Part shown: one piece after another, positions 10,926-21,905 of the stretch
Layout of the letters: each line of letters starts with the position of its first letter
Position numbering within the stretch: position 1 is the first letter of the stretch
NCBI RefSeq assembly: GCF_003337415.1
Contig: NZ_QPJT01000005.1
Coordinates: 124,001 to 188,000, forward strand
Reading direction: 5' to 3'
Source of the DNA: Anaerobacterium chartisolvens
GTDB lineage: Bacteria; Bacillota; Clostridia; Acetivibrionales; DSM-27016
Length of the DNA: 64,000 nucleotides
Position numbers and translations under genes: made by a program
The notes under the pieces: model-generated
Databases searched by the model: none
What the model was told of the DNA's origin: nothing
The model's input: the letters and a program-made list of their open reading frames with translations, nothing else

Positions 10926-10969
10926 ATTGCGAAAATCCAATTGATTCCTTGTGAAATCATTTTCGCAAT
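10926..10969. repeat. 11-bp inverted repeat upstream of the trimodular NRPS
   Basis: ATTGCGAAAAT (10926-10936) is repeated inverted as ATTTTCGCAAT (10959-10969), perfect over 11 bp with a 22-base spacer. It is the second hairpin or operator-like element in this gap. It could bind a dimeric regulator or modulate read-through into the next gene. No promoter match is certain here. Confidence 0.55.
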
Positions 10970-11067
10970 TTATCTGGAAACAAAGGATTTTTGGAGGAAA
11001 ATTACGGGAAGTTATTGTTGAAACGTGCCTTATATTCACAGCTGTAAAAATCTTCAGGAGGGAAAAG

Positions 11068-14000
11068 ATGATTACCACAACAGTTATTGAGCTATTATCA
11101 CGCTTGAGAAGTCTTAATGTAAAGCTCGAAGTCGATGGCGGCAGGCTGCGTTTTCACGCTCCCATGGGCGTATTGACTCCAGATCTTAGAGACGAGATTA
11201 TGTTGCAGAAAGAGGACATAATAAAATTCTTAAAGGAGAGCAAAGGCACAATCCAATTGCCTCCGATAGTACCTGTACCGGAGGATAAATACCAGCCGTT
11301 CCTGCTTACCGATGTCCAGCAGGCAAACTGGATCGGACGTACAGGAAACTTTGAGTTAGGAAATGTTGCTACCCATCTTTATGTTGAGTTTGAGGATGTA
11401 GGATTGGAGCCGGAACGCCTTGAAAAGGCATGGCAAAAGCTGATACAGCGTCATGAAATGCTGCGTGCGGTCGTAAGGCCTGATGGTCAGCAGCAGATTT
11501 TAAAAGAGGTTCCTGCATACAAAATGGAGGTTCTTGATTTGTCCGGAATGGAGGCTGATGAAGTAAATATCAGGCTTCAAAAAATCCGAGACACACTCTC
11601 TCATCAGGTACTTCCCTGTGATAAATGGCCATTATTCGATTTGAAGGTTTCTCTTTTGGATGACAACGTGGTAAGGCTGCATATAAGTATCGATTTAATG
11701 ATTGCCGATGGTCACAGCTGCCAAATACTAATAAAAGAATTTGCACAGGTCTACCAGAATCCTTTGGTGGAACTGCCTCCTCTGGAGCTTTCATTCAGGG
11801 ATTGTGTACTGGCTGAAGCAGAACTGCAAAAATCGGAAGTTTTTCAGAATTCTTTAGAGTACTGGAGGAAAAGGCTGCCCACATTGCCGCCTGCTCCGCA
11901 GCTGCCGTTAAGCCGTCATCCGAGTACGCTTACCCACCCGAATTTTGTCAGACGGAAGGGTAGATTGGACCAAAAGACATGGAAATCAATAAAACAATAT
12001 GCATCCAAATCGGGATTAACCTTATCGGCAGTAATAATGAACGCATTTGCACAGGTGCTTGCGGTATGGAGTAAAAACCAGGATTTCACAATGAACCTTA
12101 CACTCTTTAACAGACTGCCGCTGCATCCGCAAATTAATGATATTATCGGTGACTTTTCGTCTCTGATTTTTCTGGCAGTAGAAAACGGAGGACAGGGAAC
12201 CTTTGAAGAGCAGGCACGCAGACTTCAGGAACGTTTGTGGGAGGATATGGACCACCGATATGTCAGTGGAGTTCGTGTAATGAGAGAAATGGCCAAAATG
12301 CGCGGAGCGCAAATGGATACCATGACGGTTGTTTTCACAAGCGAGCTTGAAAATACCGATGAATCGGTATTTATCGATCAGAAAAACAATGAAGCTCAGG
12401 AAGATTCCACAGAATTGGTGGAAGTTGTTGGACTTGGAAAGGAAATCTACGGCATAAGCCAAACGCCTCAGATTTGGCTGGACCATCAGGTAGCTGAAAG
12501 AGGCGGAGCTCTTTTCTATAACTGGGATGCTGTTGAAGACCTCTTCCCAGAAGGGCTTTTAGACAGTATGTTTAAGGCTTACACCGATGTGCTTCATACT
12601 TTGGCAAATGATAGCGGTGCATGGCAAAAGAATTCCCGTCAACTTATTTACAGCTATGTATCACAGCTCTTGCCTGAAAATGATAATTCTTCGGCAGTCA
12701 AGCATGCGACAGGGGAAATGCTGCATACATTGTTTACACGACGGGCATCCTTACAGCCAGAACAGACAGCAATTGTATCTTCTGGTGCTGTGCTGACATA
12801 CAAAGAATTATACAGTAAGGCAAATCAAGTAGGACGCTGGCTTAAAGAAAAGGGTGCCGGGCAAAGCAAGTTGGTTGCCGTATTCATGGAAAAAGGATGG
12901 GAACAGACGGTTGCGGTGCTTGGGATACTTCAAGCGGGTGCGGCTTATCTTCCTATAGCATCCGACATGCCTCAGGACAGAGTAGAGTACATGCTGAAAA
13001 ATGGTGAGGTTGAGTTGGCTGTTACTCAGCCTGTGACAGATGGACGTATTATATGGCCAGATGGAATAAAGCGGCTGGTAGTTGGAAGCAGTGAGATGGA
13101 AAAGATGAGCAATGAGCCCCTGGAGGTTGTTCAAAGTCCCGAAGACCTAGCTTATGTAATCTATACCTCAGGCTCTACCGGTAATCCTAAAGGCGTAATG
13201 ATTGACCATATAGGTGCAGTAAACACTATTTTAGATATAAATCAGAGATTTGATATAAAACCGTCCGACCGCGTTTTAGCTATTTCGTCACTAAGCTTTG
13301 ACCTTTCTGTATATGATGTTTTTGGAATTCTGGCGGCAGGCGGAACCGTTGTGTACCCGGATGCAAAGTTAAGCCGGGAACCGTATCAATGGTTAGATTT
13401 GATACAACGGGAAAATATTACGGTATGGAATACCGTTCCGGCCTTTATGGAAATGCTGGTAAACTATGTAGAAGGCCGCATGGACAAACTGCAGTGCAGT
13501 TTGCGCCTTATGATGCTAAGCGGTGACTGGATTCCGGTTACACTCCCGGGAAGGATAAAATCCTTAATAGATGGGGTTAAGGTAATAAGTCTTGGTGGAG
13601 CTACAGAAGCATCTATCTGGTCCATTATATACCCCATTGACGAGGTAAGCCCTTCATGGACAAGTATACCTTACGGAAAGGCTATGGTTAACCAGAGCAT
13701 GCATGTACTGGACAATATGCTGGAGCAGCGTCCGGTATGGGTTCCGGGAAGCCTTTATATTGGCGGTATCGGATTAGCTAAGGGCTATTGGAGAGATAAT
13801 GAAAAAACCGCGGACAGATTTATCATCCATCCTAAAACAGGTGAAAGGCTTTACAAAACAGGAGACTTGGGGAGATATCTGCCTGACGGAAACATTGAGT
13901 TTTTAGGCAGGGAAGATTATCAAGTTAAAATTCGCGGACACAGAATAGAATTGGAAGAGATTGAAGCAGTGCTTATGCAGTATCCGGCAGTTAAGGCCGG

Positions 14001-17000
14001 AGTAGCTGTGGTGGTGGATGAAGCTAATGGTACAAGACGCTTGACCGGTTATGTTGTGCCTGAGGCTGGACAAATTCTGGATGAAAATGGACTGCAGCGT
14101 TTCATGAAAGATAAGCTGCCGGAATATATGATTCCGGCCCCTATAATCACCTTGGAAGCTTTGCCGGTTACCATGAATGGGAAGATTGACAGGAAGGCCT
14201 TATCTGTTCCGGGATACGGGGAAAATAAAACTGAGAAAACCTATGTAGAGCCTCGCAACGAGATTGAAAAAGAACTGGCAGCTATCGTTGCCCGTGAGCT
14301 GGATGTTGACGAGGTAGGTGTATTAGATAATTTCTTTGACCTTGGAGGAGACTCCATTATTGCTGCCCAGGTGCTCACACAGATTTATCAGAAGTTCCAT
14401 GTGGAGCTGCCCATACAGTTGTTCTTTGAAACTCCTACAGTGGAAGCACTTGCTCTCAAAATAATTGAAAATCAGGAGAATCCGGAAAACCGGGAGAAGT
14501 CATTGAATACGGCGGACGAACTGCCGAAAATAACTCCTGACCTTGAAAACCTGCACAAGCCTTTCCCTCTGACCGGATTGCAGCAAGCGTATCTGGTAGG
14601 CCGAAGCGATGCGGTTGCCCTTGGAAATGTTGCATGCCACACTTATCAGGAGGTTGATATCTCAAACTTTGATCTTGAAAGATTTGATAAGGCATGGGAA
14701 AGGCTGATAAACCGCCACGATGTATTGAGAACGATAGTGTTGACTGATGGACATCAGCAAGTTTTGAAGGATATTCCCCACTATGAAATCAAGGTGACGA
14801 ATTTAAGAGGTAAGAAACCTGAATTTATTCAATCCGAACTTGACAGTATGCGTGAATATATGTCCCATCAGGTTTTAACAACACATGAATGGCCGCTCTT
14901 CGATATTCAGGTAACCAGACTGGACAATGACATTACGCGCCTTCATCTCAGTGTAGATGCATTGATTGCCGATGCGTGGAGCGTGGGACTTCTGACCGAA
15001 GAGGCATGCAGAGTCTATCAGGACATCGAAGCACCTCTTGCACCACTGGATATTACATTTCGTGATTATGTGGTAGGCTTGGAGGTTTTAAAGGAAACGG
15101 AGCTATATAAAAAGGCACTGGATTATTGGTATAAGCGTGTGGAAACCCTTCCACCAGCCCCTGACCTTCCTTTGGCAAAGAGTTTTACATCTATTTCACA
15201 GCCAAAGTTTGTACGTCGTGGAGATGAGCTGAGTATTGAAGAGTGGAACAGTCTTAAGGAAAAAGCGACAAAGGCTGGAATGACTCCTGCTGGAGCTGTT
15301 TTGGCAGCATTTGCAGAGGTTTTGAGGCTGTGGTGCAAATCACCGCGGTTTACTTTGAATATACCGCATTTCAACAGGTTGCCTTTGCATCCTCAAGTAG
15401 GCAATCTTGTAGGAGAGTTTGCGTCCTTCTATCTTCTGGAAGTAGACAATTCTACCGAGGGAAGCTTTGAGGAACATGCTATGCGTGTTCAGCGGCAGCT
15501 GTGGGAAGATATGAATAACCGTTATGTAAGCGGTGTAGAAATACTCCGTGAACTTGCAAGGGTGCAGAAGGGTTCTCCGCAGGTAGCAATGCCTATTGTA
15601 TACACAAGTACCATAGGTCTAATTGACGCAGGAACCGGAGCATCGGAAAAATTCAATGAAGGGGATTCACCTCTTACCATGTTGGGTAATGTGGTTTACA
15701 GTATATCACAGACTCCTCAGGTATGGCTGGATTGCCAGATAGGAGAAAAGGACGGCGCCCTGACCTTTAACTGGGATGCTGTAGAAGAACTATTCCCGAA
15801 AGGCTTTCTGGATGATATGTTTGGGACATACTGCAAGCTGTTGAAGAGTCTGGCTAAAGGTGAAACTGCATGGAAAGGGAAAACAGCCCAGATGATTCCC
15901 GAGTGGCAGCTAAAGCAAAGGGCTTCGGTGAATGATACCGATACTGCTGTGTCGGATGAGCTCGTGCATTCACTTTTTGCTGCTCAGGTCACACAAAGGC
16001 CTGACCAATTGGCTGTAATCACCAGCGAAAAAACATTGACCTATCAGGAATTATATAGATATTCCAACCAGTTAAGCCATATGCTGCTTTCAGAAAATGC
16101 TAAACCTAATAAGTTAGTGGCAGTTGTTATGGAAAAGGGTTGGGAACAAATTGCAGCCATTATGGGAATTTTGCAGTCGGGTTCTGCATTCCTGCCTATT
16201 GACTCGGAGCTTCCAAAGGAGAGAATATGGTATCTCCTGGAAAATGCCGAAGTTGATGTTGTATTTACGCAAGCCCACTTGAACGGAATTATTACCTGGC
16301 CTGAAAATGTGAAGGTTATAATACTTGATGGTGAAGAAACATTCGATGGATGGAGCGACGAGCCTGTAGCAAAAGAACAAAGTCCTGATGATTTGGCATA
16401 CGTAATGTATACATCAGGTTCTTCAGGATTCCCAAAGGGTGTAATGATTTCTCACCGCAACGTAGTAAATGTTGTTTTACATACAAATAAAGAATTTAAG
16501 GTAGGCCCGGACGACAGGGCTATTGCATTGACGACCATTCATCATGACCTGGCTATGTACGATGTTTTCGGTATGTTATCCTGCGGAGGTGCTCTGGTTA
16601 TTCCTGATGAGGAATCCAGACTTAATCCTGCTCATTGGCTTAAACTTTTGAAACAGGAACAGGTAACTATATGGAATACTGTGCCGGCTTTGATGGAAAT
16701 GATGGCAACCTATGCGGAAGAACAGTCCAGGGAGATTCCTGAATCCTTAAGATTAGTAATCCTAGGGGGAGACTGGATACCTGTAACGCTGCCGGAACGT
16801 ATCAGAGCATTGGGTAAGAATGCCAATATTCTCAGTATCGGTGGACCAACCGAAACAACCATATGGAACATATGGTATCCTATCGGCAATATCGATAAGG
16901 ATTGGACCAGTATACCTTACGGTAAGCCGATTGCCAATTCAAAATATTTTATATTCAATGAATTGATGGAAGATTGCCCGGTATGGGTACCCGGAGAAAT

Positions 17001-20000
17001 GTATTGCTCGGGGGTACAATTGGCAAAAGGATACTGGAGTGATGAAGAGAAAAACAGTACCAGCTTTGTTCCGCACCCAAGGACGGGCGAACGTTTGTAT
17101 AGGACGGGAGATATGGGACGGTATCTGCCCGATGGAAACATAGAGTTCCTTGGAAGGTCGGATTTCCAGGTAAAAATCAGAGGTCAAAGAATTGAACTTG
17201 GTGAAATTGAAGCTGTAATAGCAAAACATCCCAAAGTAAGGGCTTCAGCAGTTTCTGCCGTTGGTGAGCCGGGAGAAGACAAACGTCTGGTTGCATATGT
17301 GGTGCTGGAAAATGAGCAGTCTTCAGCAATGCAGGACAAGGAGCAAATGTTCCTCGATACATTGCCAGAGGATATCATATCCGACCCTATAGCCCGTATG
17401 GAGTTTAAGCTTAAACATTATGGGGAACGCCGGTTTGAAAGTGAGACTCCTTCAGTTGAACTGAAAAAACCCGAGCAGACCAAGGAGTTTCTCAACTCGT
17501 ATATCGACCGCCGCAGCCATAGAAACTTCCTGGAAGAGCCTATTTCGCAGGAAAAATTCAGTATGCTGCTGAGTAGTCTGCTACAAGTGGAATTTGAAGA
17601 TTTGCCATTCCCGAAATATCAATATTCTTCAGGCGGAGGTCTTTATCCTGTACAGGCATACCTATATATAAAGCCGGGAAGAGTTGAGGGAATAAGCGGA
17701 GGGGCTTATTATTACAATTCAAAAGACCATAAATTGATACTTATTAAACCCTTTGAGGAGATTGACGGTAGCCCTCATACCAAGAATGAACAAACATTTA
17801 TAGAACAATCAGCTTTCTCAATATTCTTTATCGGAGAAAGGAAAGCTATTGAACCAATGTACGGAAATGAATTCAGCGACCGCTTCCTGAATATAGAAGC
17901 AGGTTTGATGGCACAGCTCCTGGAGACAAAAGCACCGGATTGCGGTATAGGACTTTGTCAGATTGGTATTGTAGAGCTGGACAGGGTGCAGGAACTTTTC
18001 AAGCTTGAAGAAAGCAATGTATTCCTGCATTGCCTAATCGGCGGAGGTTTTGACACAGCCCAGGATAAATATCAGGCTCTTGTAAAAGACTGGAGCGGAT
18101 ACCAAGTGTCCTTTATGTCCAATGATGAATCGGAAGCGGAAGGTTCGCTTATGGATATATTCATGGAATACCTGAGCCAGAAGCTTCCGCCTTACATGAT
18201 ACCGACTGCTATTGTTGTCCTTGATGAATTGCCGCTGACAGCTAATGGAAAAGTCGATAGGAAGGCATTGCCAATGCCGGATTCGGAAGAATTCTCAGGA
18301 GAGGCTGGCAGAGCCCGCAAATATGTGGCTCCTAGGACCCCGGTTGAAACTATGCTGGTTGAAATATGGGGCGATGTAATCGGTATCAAGAAAGTAGGCG
18401 TAAATGATAACTTCTTTGAACTGGGAGGACAATCACTGCTTGCTATGCAGGTCGTATCGCGTATGCAGCAGGTGCTTCAGGTAGAGGTTCCTTTGAGAAT
18501 GCTCTTCGATACCCTTACCATTGCAAGTCTCGCTGAGAAAATAGAGGATATCATGAAATCAGGACGTGACCTGAAATCGGTGCCTCTTGTTCCCATACCG
18601 CGTGATGGAGAACTTCCGCTTTCCTTTGCACAGCAAAGACTGTGGTTCCTGGATAAGCTGGAACCCGGCAATCCTGCGTATAACGTAGTTGCGGCTACAA
18701 GAATGAACGGAAGACTTAATGTTGAAGCCTTGGAAAAGGCCTTTAATGAAATCATCAGAAGACACGAATCGTTGCGCACGATATTTATAACTGTTGAAGG
18801 TAGGGCTACCCAGATAATCAAGCCGGAATTAACCGTTTCACTGCCTTTGACTGACTTACAGTCCATGACTGAGGAAGAACGTGAAGCAGAAATACAGCGT
18901 ATTGCCAAGGGCGAGGCTCATAGATCCTTTGACCTTGCAGTTGGGCCTCTGGTAAGGTGCCAATTGCTTAAGACAGCTGAGGAAGAGCATGTCTTGGTAA
19001 TGTCAATGCATCATATTGTATCCGATGCATGGTCCATGGGGGTATTTATCCAGGAGATGGCATCTATAGCAAAGGCGTTTGATGAGAATCAACCGTCACC
19101 TCTGCCGGAGCTTAAAATACAGTATGCAGACTTTGCAAGCTGGCAAAGAAAATGGCTGCAGGGAGAAACAACTGAAACCCAGTTGGGGTACTGGAAGAAG
19201 CAGCTTGAGGGTGCATCGGGCATACTGAATCTTCCGACAGACAAGCCGAGACCAAAGGTACAGTCCTATGAAGGAAGCATTCAAACATTTATTCTTCCTA
19301 CTGAACTTGTGGATGAATTAAAGGATTTCTGCCGCCAGGAGGGAGTAACCCTATTTATGGCGCTGCTGGCTTCCTTCAATGTAGCATTGTACAAGTATAC
19401 CGGGCAGGAGGATATTATCGTCGGTTCGCCTATTGCAAGCCGAAGCAGGAGAGAGATTGAAGAATTGGTAGGCTTCTTTGTAAACATGTTGGCCCTTAGG
19501 ACTAATGTGTCGGGTGAACTGTCATTTAAAGAACTGGTTACAAGGGTGCGCGAAGTAACACTCGGAGCATATGCCAATCAGGATTTGCCGTTTGAAGTAT
19601 TGGTTGACGCTATGAATCTCGAAAGGGATTTGAGCAGAAATCCTCTGTTCCAAGTGGCATTCTCATTGCAGAACTTACCGGGAGAGCCTACAAAGCACTT
19701 CCAATTCCCTGAAATAACTCTTACTCCTATTGATATTGACCGTCAGCAAGCGCAATTTGAACTGACATTGACTATTATGGAAACCTCACAAGGCCTCAGG
19801 GGAACAATGGAATATAACACTGCCTTGTTTGAGGATGAAACAATTACTCGTTTGATAGAGCACATCAGGATTCTGTTGGAAGGAATCACCCGTGATCCGG
19901 GACAATGTATTTCAGAATTGCCGCTGATGCCTGAAGCGGAGAAACAGCAGCTGCTTGTGGAATGGAACAAGACGGATAGGGTATATTCCAGCAGCAATTG

Positions 20001-21807
20001 TATCCATGAGTTATTTGAAGCTAGGGTAGAACAAAGCCCAGACAGCATTGCGGCAGCCTTTGAAGAGAAGACACTGACCTACAGGCAGTTGAATGAAAAA
20101 GCCAATCAGTTGGCGCATTTGCTGCAGGAAAAGGGTGTAGGGCCGGAAAAAGTAGTCGGAATAATCACAGAGCGTTCGATTGAATCCATAGTGGGTATTC
20201 TTGGTATCTTAAAGGCTGGAGGATGTTACCTGCCGATTGATCCGGCATATCCAAACGAACGTCTGGAATTCATGCTTGAGGACGCCGGGGTATCAATACT
20301 TGTTACGGGGCAGCAGTTATTGGAAAAGCTTCCGTCAGCATATAAAGGTGAAGTAGTTTGCCTTGACAGAGATTCCGCATTAGTGGCTGCTAAGCCTTCT
20401 ACAAACCCTAACAGCGGAGTGAAGCCTCAAAATCTGGCTTACATTATATATACATCAGGTTCGACCGGAAAACCGAAAGGTGTAATGGTAGAACATAAAG
20501 GCCTATGCAACTTGACAGAAGCACAAATAAGGGAATTTAACTTAAGTCCAAGCAGCAGAGTTCTACAATTTGCATCCTTAAGCTTTGATGCTTCGGTATC
20601 GGAGATATTTACAACCCTTATCAGCGGTGCGACACTCTTTATGGGTCAGAGAGAATCGCTGATGCCCGGACAGCAGTTGAATAAAGTAATGTCCGACCTC
20701 GGAATTACAACAATTACTCTTTCTCCTTCAGCATTGGTGGTATTGCAGACGGATGGACTTGAGGCATTGGACACCGTCATATCCGCCGGTGAAGCATGCT
20801 CTGCGTCGGTAGCAGAAAAATGGGCGGGTAAATGCCGATTCATAAATGCGTATGGCCCGACAGAGGGTACAATTTGTGCTACTATGTCGCATCTCAGTGA
20901 CAACGGGGAAGAACCGGGAATAGGCCGTCCTATATCAAATGTTCAGATATACTTGATGGATAAGTATCAGAAACTTGTACCGATAGGTGTAGCTGGTGAA
21001 ATATACATTGGCGGTGCGGGAATTGCGAGGGGCTATCTGAATAGACCTGAATTAACAGAGGAAAGATTTGTTCCAAATCCTTTCAGCAATGAGGATGGGG
21101 CAAGGCTTTACAAAACCGGTGACTTGGCAAAATACCTGCCTGACGGAAGTCTGAAATTCCTTGGACGTTTGGACCAACAGGTAAAGGTACGCGGATACCG
21201 TATAGAATTGGGTGAAATTGAGGCAGCATTATTGCAGCATCCTGATGTACAGAATGCAGTAGTTATTGATGATAGGAAGGCGCGTAATGTATCGGGTGAA
21301 ATACCTGGAACTTCCGAAAGGCTTATCGCATACATAGTTGCAAGGCCGGAAAGAGAAATTACTGTGGACGTACTTCGCAGATACCTGGAGGAAAAACTTC
21401 CTGAATACATGATACCTACGGCCTTTGTGCCAATGGATGAAATTCCAATGACTCATAACGGTAAGGTAGACTGGAAGGCACTGCCCGAACCGAGCGGATT
21501 GAAAACAGAAAACTTTACTGATGCCAGGACTGAAACCGAAAAGGCATTGGTTGAGATTTGGACTGAAACCCTCGGGATAGAAAAAATAGGTGTCAACAAC
21601 AACTTCTTTGAGCTGGGAGGACACTCACTGCTGGCTACGCAGATAGTATCCCGAGTCTGTGATGCTTTCCAAATAGAGCTGCCGCTGCGCAGTATTTTTG
21701 AAGCACCAACAATTGAAAATCTAGCAAGAATGATTGATGAAGGCACTTATAAAGAGGGGGCTGCTTCAATTATCGGAGAGCTTGAAGGTGAGGAAGGGGA
21801 GCTTTAA
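11068..21807 (+). CDS. Trimodular NRPS: TubC dock, Cy-A(Cys)-PCP, Cy-A-Ox-PCP, C-A(aromatic)-PCP
   Basis: The open frame runs upstream to 10951, but the ATG at 11068 is preceded by AGGAGGG and begins a TubC-type beta-hairpin docking domain (LLSRLRSLNVKLEVDGGRL), so that start is chosen (3579 residues). Module 1: Cy with a DxxxxDxxS motif from 11692, A domain with code D-L-Y-N-M-S-L-I-W (Cys), PCP Ser at 14353. Module 2: Cy (motif from 14956), A domain with a divergent code D-L-Y-N-I-G-I-I-W, a McbC/SagB-like oxidase inserted in the A domain at about 17370-18060, PCP Ser at 18433. Module 3: a normal condensation domain (HHIVSDAWS from 19009), A domain with code D-A-S-T-I-A-A-I-C, close to Tyr/Phe codes, PCP Ser at 21625. 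No epimerase or thioesterase is present. Likely product segment: thiazoline, azole, aromatic residue. The acidic C-terminus (GELEGEEGEL) could dock to the TubC domain of the NRPS at 27888. Confidence 0.94.
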   Translation: MITTTVIELLSRLRSLNVKLEVDGGRLRFHAPMGVLTPDLRDEIMLQKEDIIKFLKESKGTIQLPPIVPVPEDKYQPFLLTDVQQANWIGRTGNFELGNVATHLYVEFEDVGLEPERLEKAWQKLIQRHEMLRAVVRPDGQQQILKEVPAYKMEVLDLSGMEADEVNIRLQKIRDTLSHQVLPCDKWPLFDLKVSLLDDNVVRLHISIDLMIADGHSCQILIKEFAQVYQNPLVELPPLELSFRDCVLAEAELQKSEVFQNSLEYWRKRLPTLPPAPQLPLSRHPSTLTHPNFVRRKGRLDQKTWKSIKQYASKSGLTLSAVIMNAFAQVLAVWSKNQDFTMNLTLFNRLPLHPQINDIIGDFSSLIFLAVENGGQGTFEEQARRLQERLWEDMDHRYVSGVRVMREMAKMRGAQMDTMTVVFTSELENTDESVFIDQKNNEAQEDSTELVEVVGLGKEIYGISQTPQIWLDHQVAERGGALFYNWDAVEDLFPEGLLDSMFKAYTDVLHTLANDSGAWQKNSRQLIYSYVSQLLPENDNSSAVKHATGEMLHTLFTRRASLQPEQTAIVSSGAVLTYKELYSKANQVGRWLKEKGAGQSKLVAVFMEKGWEQTVAVLGILQAGAAYLPIASDMPQDRVEYMLKNGEVELAVTQPVTDGRIIWPDGIKRLVVGSSEMEKMSNEPLEVVQSPEDLAYVIYTSGSTGNPKGVMIDHIGAVNTILDINQRFDIKPSDRVLAISSLSFDLSVYDVFGILAAGGTVVYPDAKLSREPYQWLDLIQRENITVWNTVPAFMEMLVNYVEGRMDKLQCSLRLMMLSGDWIPVTLPGRIKSLIDGVKVISLGGATEASIWSIIYPIDEVSPSWTSIPYGKAMVNQSMHVLDNMLEQRPVWVPGSLYIGGIGLAKGYWRDNEKTADRFIIHPKTGERLYKTGDLGRYLPDGNIEFLGREDYQVKIRGHRIELEEIEAVLMQYPAVKAGVAVVVDEANGTRRLTGYVVPEAGQILDENGLQRFMKDKLPEYMIPAPIITLEALPVTMNGKIDRKALSVPGYGENKTEKTYVEPRNEIEKELAAIVARELDVDEVGVLDNFFDLGGDSIIAAQVLTQIYQKFHVELPIQLFFETPTVEALALKIIENQENPENREKSLNTADELPKITPDLENLHKPFPLTGLQQAYLVGRSDAVALGNVACHTYQEVDISNFDLERFDKAWERLINRHDVLRTIVLTDGHQQVLKDIPHYEIKVTNLRGKKPEFIQSELDSMREYMSHQVLTTHEWPLFDIQVTRLDNDITRLHLSVDALIADAWSVGLLTEEACRVYQDIEAPLAPLDITFRDYVVGLEVLKETELYKKALDYWYKRVETLPPAPDLPLAKSFTSISQPKFVRRGDELSIEEWNSLKEKATKAGMTPAGAVLAAFAEVLRLWCKSPRFTLNIPHFNRLPLHPQVGNLVGEFASFYLLEVDNSTEGSFEEHAMRVQRQLWEDMNNRYVSGVEILRELARVQKGSPQVAMPIVYTSTIGLIDAGTGASEKFNEGDSPLTMLGNVVYSISQTPQVWLDCQIGEKDGALTFNWDAVEELFPKGFLDDMFGTYCKLLKSLAKGETAWKGKTAQMIPEWQLKQRASVNDTDTAVSDELVHSLFAAQVTQRPDQLAVITSEKTLTYQELYRYSNQLSHMLLSENAKPNKLVAVVMEKGWEQIAAIMGILQSGSAFLPIDSELPKERIWYLLENAEVDVVFTQAHLNGIITWPENVKVIILDGEETFDGWSDEPVAKEQSPDDLAYVMYTSGSSGFPKGVMISHRNVVNVVLHTNKEFKVGPDDRAIALTTIHHDLAMYDVFGMLSCGGALVIPDEESRLNPAHWLKLLKQEQVTIWNTVPALMEMMATYAEEQSREIPESLRLVILGGDWIPVTLPERIRALGKNANILSIGGPTETTIWNIWYPIGNIDKDWTSIPYGKPIANSKYFIFNELMEDCPVWVPGEMYCSGVQLAKGYWSDEEKNSTSFVPHPRTGERLYRTGDMGRYLPDGNIEFLGRSDFQVKIRGQRIELGEIEAVIAKHPKVRASAVSAVGEPGEDKRLVAYVVLENEQSSAMQDKEQMFLDTLPEDIISDPIARMEFKLKHYGERRFESETPSVELKKPEQTKEFLNSYIDRRSHRNFLEEPISQEKFSMLLSSLLQVEFEDLPFPKYQYSSGGGLYPVQAYLYIKPGRVEGISGGAYYYNSKDHKLILIKPFEEIDGSPHTKNEQTFIEQSAFSIFFIGERKAIEPMYGNEFSDRFLNIEAGLMAQLLETKAPDCGIGLCQIGIVELDRVQELFKLEESNVFLHCLIGGGFDTAQDKYQALVKDWSGYQVSFMSNDESEAEGSLMDIFMEYLSQKLPPYMIPTAIVVLDELPLTANGKVDRKALPMPDSEEFSGEAGRARKYVAPRTPVETMLVEIWGDVIGIKKVGVNDNFFELGGQSLLAMQVVSRMQQVLQVEVPLRMLFDTLTIASLAEKIEDIMKSGRDLKSVPLVPIPRDGELPLSFAQQRLWFLDKLEPGNPAYNVVAATRMNGRLNVEALEKAFNEIIRRHESLRTIFITVEGRATQIIKPELTVSLPLTDLQSMTEEEREAEIQRIAKGEAHRSFDLAVGPLVRCQLLKTAEEEHVLVMSMHHIVSDAWSMGVFIQEMASIAKAFDENQPSPLPELKIQYADFASWQRKWLQGETTETQLGYWKKQLEGASGILNLPTDKPRPKVQSYEGSIQTFILPTELVDELKDFCRQEGVTLFMALLASFNVALYKYTGQEDIIVGSPIASRSRREIEELVGFFVNMLALRTNVSGELSFKELVTRVREVTLGAYANQDLPFEVLVDAMNLERDLSRNPLFQVAFSLQNLPGEPTKHFQFPEITLTPIDIDRQQAQFELTLTIMETSQGLRGTMEYNTALFEDETITRLIEHIRILLEGITRDPGQCISELPLMPEAEKQQLLVEWNKTDRVYSSSNCIHELFEARVEQSPDSIAAAFEEKTLTYRQLNEKANQLAHLLQEKGVGPEKVVGIITERSIESIVGILGILKAGGCYLPIDPAYPNERLEFMLEDAGVSILVTGQQLLEKLPSAYKGEVVCLDRDSALVAAKPSTNPNSGVKPQNLAYIIYTSGSTGKPKGVMVEHKGLCNLTEAQIREFNLSPSSRVLQFASLSFDASVSEIFTTLISGATLFMGQRESLMPGQQLNKVMSDLGITTITLSPSALVVLQTDGLEALDTVISAGEACSASVAEKWAGKCRFINAYGPTEGTICATMSHLSDNGEEPGIGRPISNVQIYLMDKYQKLVPIGVAGEIYIGGAGIARGYLNRPELTEERFVPNPFSNEDGARLYKTGDLAKYLPDGSLKFLGRLDQQVKVRGYRIELGEIEAALLQHPDVQNAVVIDDRKARNVSGEIPGTSERLIAYIVARPEREITVDVLRRYLEEKLPEYMIPTAFVPMDEIPMTHNGKVDWKALPEPSGLKTENFTDARTETEKALVEIWTETLGIEKIGVNNNFFELGGHSLLATQIVSRVCDAFQIELPLRSIFEAPTIENLARMIDEGTYKEGAASIIGELEGEEGEL

Positions 21808-21832
21808 GCCACCCCTCTCCGACTTTGTTTTG

Positions 21833-21856
21833 CGGCTGATTTATTGGAGTCAGCCG
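21833..21856. other. Small intergenic hairpin
   Basis: CGGCTGA and TCAGCCG form a 7-bp perfect stem in the 98-base gap between the trimodular NRPS and the radical SAM gene. There is no T tract, so it is not a convincing terminator; it may stabilize or process the polycistronic mRNA. Confidence 0.35.
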
Positions 21857-21905
21857 TAGAATAAATAGAAAATCGAAGATATATGTAGTGTATTAGGAGG
21901 AAAAA

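Noticed and set aside
10748-10954. 68-residue ORF overlapping the end of the PKS module gene
   Set aside because: Starts inside the upstream gene, has no ribosome binding site and covers the hairpin-rich gap; looks like chance.
18477-18908. Long antisense ORFs across NRPS, PKS and UvrA genes (for example this one)
   Set aside because: They mirror the codon pattern of the real genes on the other strand, and none has domain content or a ribosome binding site.
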